A stretch of 64,000 nucleotides of DNA from Hymenopus coronatus (taxonomy: Eukaryota; Arthropoda; Insecta; Mantodea; Hymenopodidae): assembly GCA_030762935.1 (NCBI GenBank), contig CM060891.1:1244001-1308000 (forward strand). Reading direction: 5' to 3'. The translations under genes were made by a program, and so were the position numbers. Positions 57,201-64,000 of the stretch are shown here, piece by piece. The notes under the pieces are model-generated. The model was not told where the DNA came from. It saw only the letters and a list, made by a program, of their open reading frames with translations, and did no database searches. The stretch's first letter is position 1. The number at the start of each line of letters is the position of its first letter.

Positions 57201-60200
57201 AGACATCTCAACTGAGCAAGGGCATGGAGAAGCTGTGTGCCAATGTCTGCTCATGTTTAACAGACTATGTAACTCTTGATCCATCACAAGACATCTCAAC
57301 TGAGCAAGGTCGTGGAGAAGCTGTGTGCCAATGTCTGCTCATGTTTAACAGACATTGTGACTCTTGATCCATCACAAGACATGTCAAATGAGCGAGGGCA
57401 AGGAGAACCTGTGTGCCAATGTCTGCTCATGTTTAACAGACATTGTGACTCTTGATCCATCACAAGACATCTCAACTGAGGGAGGGCAAGGAGAACCTGT
57501 GTGCCAATGTCTGCTCATGTTCAACAGACATTGTGACTCTTGATCCATCACAAGACATCTCAACTGAGCGAGGGCAAGGAGAACCTGTGTGCCAATGTCT
57601 GCTCATGTTTAACAGACTATAACTCTTGAACCATCACAAGGCATCTCAACTGAGCAAGGGCATGGAGAAGCTGTGTGCCAATGTCTGCTCATGTTTAACA
57701 GACATTGTGACTCTTGATCCATCACAAGACACGTCAACTGAGCAAGGGCATGGAGAAGATGTGTCTGCTCATGTATAACAGACATTTGTGTCTCTTGGTC
57801 CATCAGAAGACAACTGAACTGAGCAAGGGCATGGAGAAGCTGTGTGCCAATGTCTGCTCATGATTAACAGACTATGTGACTCCTGATCCATCACAAGACA
57901 CGTCAACTGAGCAAGGGCATGGAGAAGCTGTGTGCCATGTCTGCTCATGTTTAACAGACTATGTAACTATTGATCCATCACAAGCCATCTCAACTGAGCA
58001 AGGGCATGGAGAAGCTGTGTGCCAATGTCTGCTCATGTTTAACAGACATTGTGACTCTTGATCCAACATAAGACATCTCAACTGAGCAAGGGCATGGAGA
58101 AGCTGTGTGCCAATGTCTGCTCATGTTTAACAGACATTGTGACTCTTGATCCATCACAAGACATCTCAACTGAGCAAGGGCATGGAGAAGCTGTGTGCCA
58201 ATGTCTGCTCATGTTTAACAGACTATGTAACTCTTGAACCATCACAAGACATCTCAACTGAGCAAGGGCGTGGAGAAGCTGTGTGCCAATGTCTGCTCAT
58301 GTTTAACAGACATTGTGACTCTTGATCCAACATAAGACATCTCAACTGAGCAAGGGCATGGAGAAGCTGTGTGCCAATGTCTGCTCATGTTTAACAGACT
58401 ATGTAACTCTTGATCCATCACAAGACATCTCAACTGAGCAATGGCAAGGAGAACCTGTGTGCCAATGTCTGCTCATGTTTAACAGACATTGTGACTCTTG
58501 ATCCATCACAAGACATCTCAACTGAGCGAGGGCAAGGAGAACCTGTGTGCCAATGTCTGCTCATGTTTAACAGACTATAACTCTTGATCCATCACAAGGC
58601 ATCTCAACTGAGCAAGGGCATGGAGAAGATGTGTCTGCTCATGTATAACAGACATTTGTGTCTCTTGATCCATCACAAGACATCTCAACTGAGCAAGGGC
58701 AAGGAGAACCTGTGTGCCAATGTCTGCTCATGTTTAACAGACATTGTGACTCTTGATCCATCACAAGACATCTCAACTGTGGGAGGGCAAGGAGAACCTG
58801 TGTGCCAATGTCTGCTCATGTTTAATAGACTATAACTCTTGATCCATCACAAGGCATCTCAACTGAGCAAGGGCATGGAGAAGCTGTGTGCCAATGTCTG
58901 CTCATGTTTAACAGACATTGTGACTCTTGATCCATCACAAGACACGTCAACTGAGCAAGGGCATGGAGAAGATGTGTCTGCTCATGTATAACAGACATTT
59001 GTGTCTCTTGGTCCATCAGAAGACAACTGAACTGAGCAAGGGCATGGAGAAGCTGTGTGCCAATGTCTGCTCATGATTAACAGACTAAGTGACTCCTGAT
59101 CCATCACAAGACACGTCAACTGAGCAAGGGCATGGAGAAGCTGTGTGCCATGTCTGCTCATGTTTAACAGACTATGTAACTCTTGATCCATCACAAGACA
59201 TCTCAACTGAGCAAGGGCATGGAGAAGCTGTGTGCCAATGTCTGCTCATGTTTAACAGACATTGTGACTCTTGATCCATCACAAGACATCTCAACTGAGC
59301 AAGGGCATGGAGAAGCTGTGTGCCAATGTCTGCTCATGTTTAACAGACTATGTAACTCTTGAACCATCACAAGACATCTCAACTGAGCAAGGGCGTGGAG
59401 AAGCTGTGTGCCAATGTCTGCTCATGTTTAACAGACATAGTGACTCTTGATCCAACATAAGACATCTCAACTGAGCAAGGGCATGGAGAAGCTGTGTGCC
59501 AATGTCTGCTCATGTTTAACAGACTATGTAACTCTTGATCCATCACAAGACATCTCAACTGAGCAAGGTCGTGGAGAAGCTGTGTGCCAATGTCTGCTCA
59601 TGTTTAACAGACATTGTGACTCTTGATCCATCACAAGACATGTCAAATGAGCGAGGGCAAGGAGAACCTGTGTGCCAATGTCTGCTCATGTTTAACAGAC
59701 ATTGTGACTCTTGATCCATCACAAGACATCTCAACTGAGGGAGGGCAAGGAGAACCTGTGTGCCAATGTCTGCTCATGTTTAACAGACATTGTGACTCTT
59801 GATCCATCACAAGACATCTCAACTGAGCGAGGGCAAGGAGAACCTGTGTGCCAATGTCTGCTCATGTTTAACAGACTATAACTCTTGATCCATCACAAGG
59901 CATCTCAACTGAGCAAGGGCATGGAGAAGATGTGTCTGCTCATGTATAACAGACATTTGTGTCTCTTGATCCATCACAAGACATCTCAACTGAGCAAGGG
60001 CAAGGAGAACCTGTGTGCCAATGTCTGCTCATGTTTAACAGACATTGTGACTCTTGATCCATCACAAGACATCTCAACTGTGGGAGGGCAAGGAGAACCT
60101 GTGTGCCAATGTCTGCTCATGTTTAACAGACTATAACTCTTGATCCATCACAAGGCATCTCAACTGAGTGAGGGCATGGAGAAGCTGTGTGCAAATGTCT

Positions 60201-63200
60201 GCTCATGTTTAACAGACATTGTGACTCTTGATCCATCAAAAGAGATTCATCTGAGGGAGGGCAATGAGAAGCTGTGTGCCAATGTCTGCTCAAGTTTAAC
60301 AGACATTGTGACTCTTGATCCATCACAAGACATCTCAACTGAGGGAGGGCAAGGAGAAGATGTATGCCAATGTCTGCTCATCTTTAACAGACATTTGTGT
60401 CTCTTGATCCGTCACTAGACATCTCAACTGAGCAAGGGCATGGAGAAGCTGTGTGCCAATGTCTGCTCAAGTTTAACAGACATTGTGACTCTTGATCCAT
60501 CACAAGACATCTCAACTGAGGGAGGGCAAGGAATAGCTGTGTGCCAATGTCTGCTCATCTTTAACAGACATTTGTGACTCTTGATCCATCACAAGACATC
60601 TCAACTCAGCAAGGGCATGAAGAAGCAGTGTGCCAATGTCTGCTCATGTTTAACAGACATTTGTGACTCTTGATCCATCACAAGACATCTCAACTGAGAG
60701 AGGGCATGGAGAAGCAGTGTGTCAATGTCTGCTCAAGTTTAACAGACATTTGTCTCTTGATCCATCACCAGACATCTCAACTGAGCAAGGGCGTGGAGAA
60801 GCTGTGTGCAAATGCCTGCTCATGTTTAACAGACATTGTGACTCTTGATCCATCACAAGGCATCTCAACTGAGCAAGGGCATGGAGAAGCTGTGTGCCAA
60901 TGTCTGCTCATGTTTAACAGACTATGTAACTCTTGATCCATCACAAGACATCTCAACTGAGCAAGGTCGTGGAGAAGCTGTGTGCCAATGTCTGCTCATG
61001 TTTAACAGACATTGTGACTCTTGATCCATCACAAGACATGTCAAATGAGCGAGGGCAAGGAGAACATGTGTGCCAATGTCTGCTCATGTTTAACAGACAT
61101 TGTGACTCTTGATCCATCACAAGACATCTCAACTGAGGGAGGGCAAGGAGAACCTGTGTGCCAATGTCTGCTCATGTTTAACAGACATTGTGACTCTTGA
61201 TCCATCACAAGACATCTCAACTGAGGGAGGGCAAGGAGAACCTGTGTGCCAATGTCTGCTCATGTTTAACAGACATTGTGACTCTTGATCCATCACAAGA
61301 CATCTCAACTGTGGGAGGGCAAGGAGAACCTGTGTGCCAATGTCTGCTCATGTTTAACAGACTATAACTCTTGATCCATCACAAGGCATCTCAACTGAGT
61401 GAGGGCATGGAGAAGCTGTGTGCCAATGTCTGCTCATGTTTAACAGACATTGTGACTCTTGATCCATCAAAAGAGATTCATCTGAGGGAGGGCAATGAGA
61501 AGCTGTGTGCCAATGTCTGCTCAAGTTTAACAGACATTGTGACTCTTGATCCATCACAAGACATCTCAACTGAGGGAGGGCAAGGAGAAGATGTATGCCA
61601 ATGTCTGCTCATCTTTAACAGACATTTGTGTCTCTTGATCCGTCACTAGACATCTCAACTGAGCAAGGGCATGGAGAAGCTGTGTGCCAATGTCTGCTCA
61701 AGTTTAACAGACATTGTGACTCTTGATCCATCACAAGACATCTCAACTGAGGGAGGGCAAGGAAAAGCTGTGTGCCAATGTCTGCTCATCTTTAACAGAC
61801 ATTTGTGACTCTTGATCCATCACAAGACATCTCAACTCAGCAAGGGCATGAAGAAGCAGTGTGCCAATGTCTGCTCATGTTTAACAGACATTTGTGACTC
61901 TTGATCCATCACAAGACATCTCAACTGAGAGAGGGCATGGAGAAGCAGTGTGTCAATGTCTGCTCAAGTTTAACAGACATTTGTCTCTTGATCCATCACC
62001 AGACATCTCAACTGAGCAAGGGCGTGGAGAAGCTGTGTGCAAATGCCTGCTCATGTTTAACAGACATTGTGACTCTTGATCCATCACAAGGCATCTCAAC
62101 TGAGCAAGGGCATGGAGAAGCTGTGTGTCTATGTCTGCTCATGTTTAACAGACATTGTGACTCTTGATCCATCACAAGACATCTCAACTGAGGGAGGGCA
62201 AGGAGAACCTGTGTGCCAATGTCTGCTCATGTTTAACAGACATTGTGACTCTTGATCCATCACAAGACACGTCAACTGAGCAAGGGCATGGAGAAGATGT
62301 GTCTGCTCTTGTATAACAGACATTTGTGTCTCTTGGTCCATCAGAAGACAACTGAACTGAGCAAGGGCATGGAAAAGCTGTGTGCCAATGTCTGCTCATG
62401 ATTAACAGACTATGTGACTCCTGATCCATCACAAGACACGTCAACTGAGCAAGGGCATGGAGAAGCTGTGTGCCATGTCTGCTCATGTTTAACAGACTAT
62501 GTAACTCTTGATCCATCACAAGACATCTCAACTGAGCAAGGGCATGGAGAAGCTGTGTGCCAATGTCTGCTCATGTTTAACAGACATTGTGACTCTTGAT
62601 CCATCACAAGACATCTCAACTGAGCAAGGGCATGGAGAAGCTGTGTGCCAATGTCTGCTCATGTTTAACAGACTATGTAACTCTTGAACCATCACAAGAC
62701 ATCTCAACTGAGCAAGGGCGTGGAGAAGCTGTGTGCCAATGTCTGCTCATGTTTAACAGACATAGTGACTCTTGATCCAACATAAGACATCTCAACTGAG
62801 CAAGGGCATGGAGAAGCTGTGTGCCAATGTCTGCTCATGTTTAACAGACTATGTAACTCTTGATCCATCACAAGACATCTCAACTGAGCAAGGGCGTGGA
62901 GAAGCTGTGTGCCAATGTCTGCTCATGTTTAACAGACATTGTGACTCTTGATCCATCACAAGACATCTCAAATGAGCGAGGGCAAGGAGAACCTGTGTGC
63001 CAATGTCTGCTCATGTTTAACAGACTATAACTCTTGATCCATCACAAGGCATCTCAACTGAGCAAGGGCATGGAGAAGATGTGTCTGCTCATGTATAACA
63101 GACATTTGTGTCTCTTGATCCATCACAAGACATCTCAACTGAGCAAGGGCAAGGAGAACCTGTGTGCCAATGTCTGCTCATGTTTAACAGACATTGTGAC

Positions 63201-63445
63201 TCTTGATCCATCACAAGACATCTCAACTGTGGGAGGGCAAGGAGAACCTGTGTGCCAATGTCTGCTCATGTTTAACAGACTATAACTCTTGATCCATCAC
63301 AAGGCATCTCAACTGAGCAAGGGCATGGAGAAGCTGTGTGCCAATGTCTGCTCATGTTTAACAGACATTGTGACTCTTGATCCATCACAAGACACGTCAA
63401 CTGAGCAAGGGCATGGAGAAGATGTGTCTGCTCATGTATAACAGA
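48265..63445. repeat. 7,588-bp tandem duplication within the 88-bp satellite
   Basis: The segment from about 48,265 to 55,852 is repeated from about 55,853 to 63,445 at a constant offset of 7,588 bp. The rare variant GATCCATTACAAGAC lies at 48,371 and at 55,959. Paired landmark frames at 49,093/56,681, 50,996/58,584, 53,075/60,663 and 55,684/63,272 keep the same offset. The two copies differ at only a few bases that I noticed (for example GCTCC versus GATCC near 52,913 and 60,501, and GAACCTG versus GAACATG near 53,477 and 61,065). The match stops near 63,450, where the sequence becomes like 44,560-45,100 instead. Confidence 0.9.
52550..55000. repeat. 1,231-bp nested tandem duplication in the 88-bp satellite
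   Basis: About 14 monomers are duplicated at an offset of 1,231 bp. Landmarks at 52,552/53,783, 53,075/54,306 and 53,082/54,313 match, and the same offset is present in the second 7,588-bp copy (60,140/61,371, 60,663/61,894). The 1,231-bp event therefore predates the 7,588-bp duplication. Confidence 0.85.
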
Positions 63446-64000
63446 CATTGTGACTCTTGATCCATCACAAGGCATCTCAACTGAGCAAGGGCGTGGAGAA
63501 GCTGTGTGCCAATGTTTGCTTATGTTTAACAGACATTGTGACTCTTGATCCATCACAAGACATCTCAACTGAGCAAGGGCATGGAGAAGCTGAGTGCCAA
63601 TGTCCGCTCATGTTTAACAGACTATGTAACTCTTGATCCATCACAAGACATCTCAACTGAGCAAGGGCATGGAGAAGCTGTGTGCCATGTCTGGTCATGT
63701 TTAAAAGACTATGTAACTCTTGATCCATCACAAAACATCTCAACTGAGCAAGGGCATGCAGAAGCTGTGTGTCTATGTCTGCTCATGTTTAACAGACATT
63801 GTGACTCTTGATCCACCACAAGGCCTCTCAACTGAGCAAGGGCATGGAGAAGCTGTGTGTCTATGACTGCTCATTTTTAACAGACATTGTGACTCTTGAT
63901 CCATCACAAGACATCTCAACTGAGCAAGGGCAAGGAGAACCTGTGTGCCAATGTCTGCTCATGTTTAACAGACATTGTGACTCTTGATCCATCACAAGAC

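Larger units (their letters stand above)
40285..64000. repeat. 88-bp satellite, ~270 units, continues past window end
   Basis: A head-to-tail satellite. AACTGAGCAAGGGC starts at 40,473, 40,561, 40,649 and 40,736, a period of 88 bp with occasional 87. Each unit reads AACTGAGCAAGGGCATGGAG, AAGCTGTGTGCCAATGTCTG, CTCATGTTTAACAGACATTG, TGACTCTTGATCCATCACAA, GACATCT. Two sub-types alternate irregularly: CAGACATTGTGACTC and CAGACTATGTAACTC. Other recurrent variants are GCAAGGAGAACCTG for GCATGGAGAAGCTG, and a short GATGTGTCTGCTCATGTATA unit. Plus and minus frames of 61-231 codons recur throughout, broken by stops in each unit, and are not genes. Higher-order duplications are listed separately. Confidence 0.97.

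Noticed and set aside
40182..63811. Dozens of 61-231-codon frames repeating similar peptides
   Set aside because: All are readings of the 88-bp satellite on both strands, with stops in each monomer or two. No frame is maintained across the array.

Overview
The window looks like heterochromatin-like, repeat-dominated DNA from a eukaryote, most likely an arthropod. The support for arthropod is a DD34D mariner, a DUF4817-type Tc1-like element, other mariner relics, an esterase-carrying CR1/Jockey-like non-LTR retrotransposon and tRNA-derived SINEs. Species or order cannot be fixed from the sequence. I find no intact host protein gene and no intact tRNA or rRNA gene. Every recognisable protein is a decayed transposase or a retrotransposon fragment. 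Most long open frames are by-products of tandem repeats that lack stop codons.

Layout. 1-8,090: GT-rich tandem DNA, first about 28-bp units, then degenerate, then a clean 29-bp array. 8,090-9,155: broken mariner on the minus strand whose 3' end is fused to the 29-bp array. 10,620-12,457: 117/127-bp minisatellite. 13,130-14,350: broken Tc1-like element. 14,930-19,519: ~109-bp satellite, about 42 copies. 19,700-31,350: clustered copies, in both orientations, of one dispersed repeat with short terminal inverted repeats (called here the 'ACTTTCTCTAC family'). One copy carries a 3.5-kb GT array inside it, and another carries a nested SINE. A mariner relic with its own SINE insertion lies at 25.8-26.5 kb. 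31,930-36,198: a 62-bp tandem array interrupted by a 3.77-kb 5'-truncated retrotransposon (minus strand). 37,421-39,450: 70-bp satellite, exactly 29 units. 40,285-64,000: 88-bp satellite, about 270 units, with higher-order structure including a 7,588-bp tandem duplication.

Nothing here works as a pathway. What the sequence records is genome dynamics: transposons ending in satellites, satellites interrupted by transposons, a transposon-borne microsatellite that expanded, and satellites amplified on several nested scales. I found no undescribed enzymatic or defence system. The most notable items are the ACTTTCTCTAC family with its internal GT expansion, the retrotransposon in which an SGNH esterase, a 19-residue in-frame repeat and the endonuclease start appear to lie on one reading path, and the nested duplications of the 88-bp satellite.
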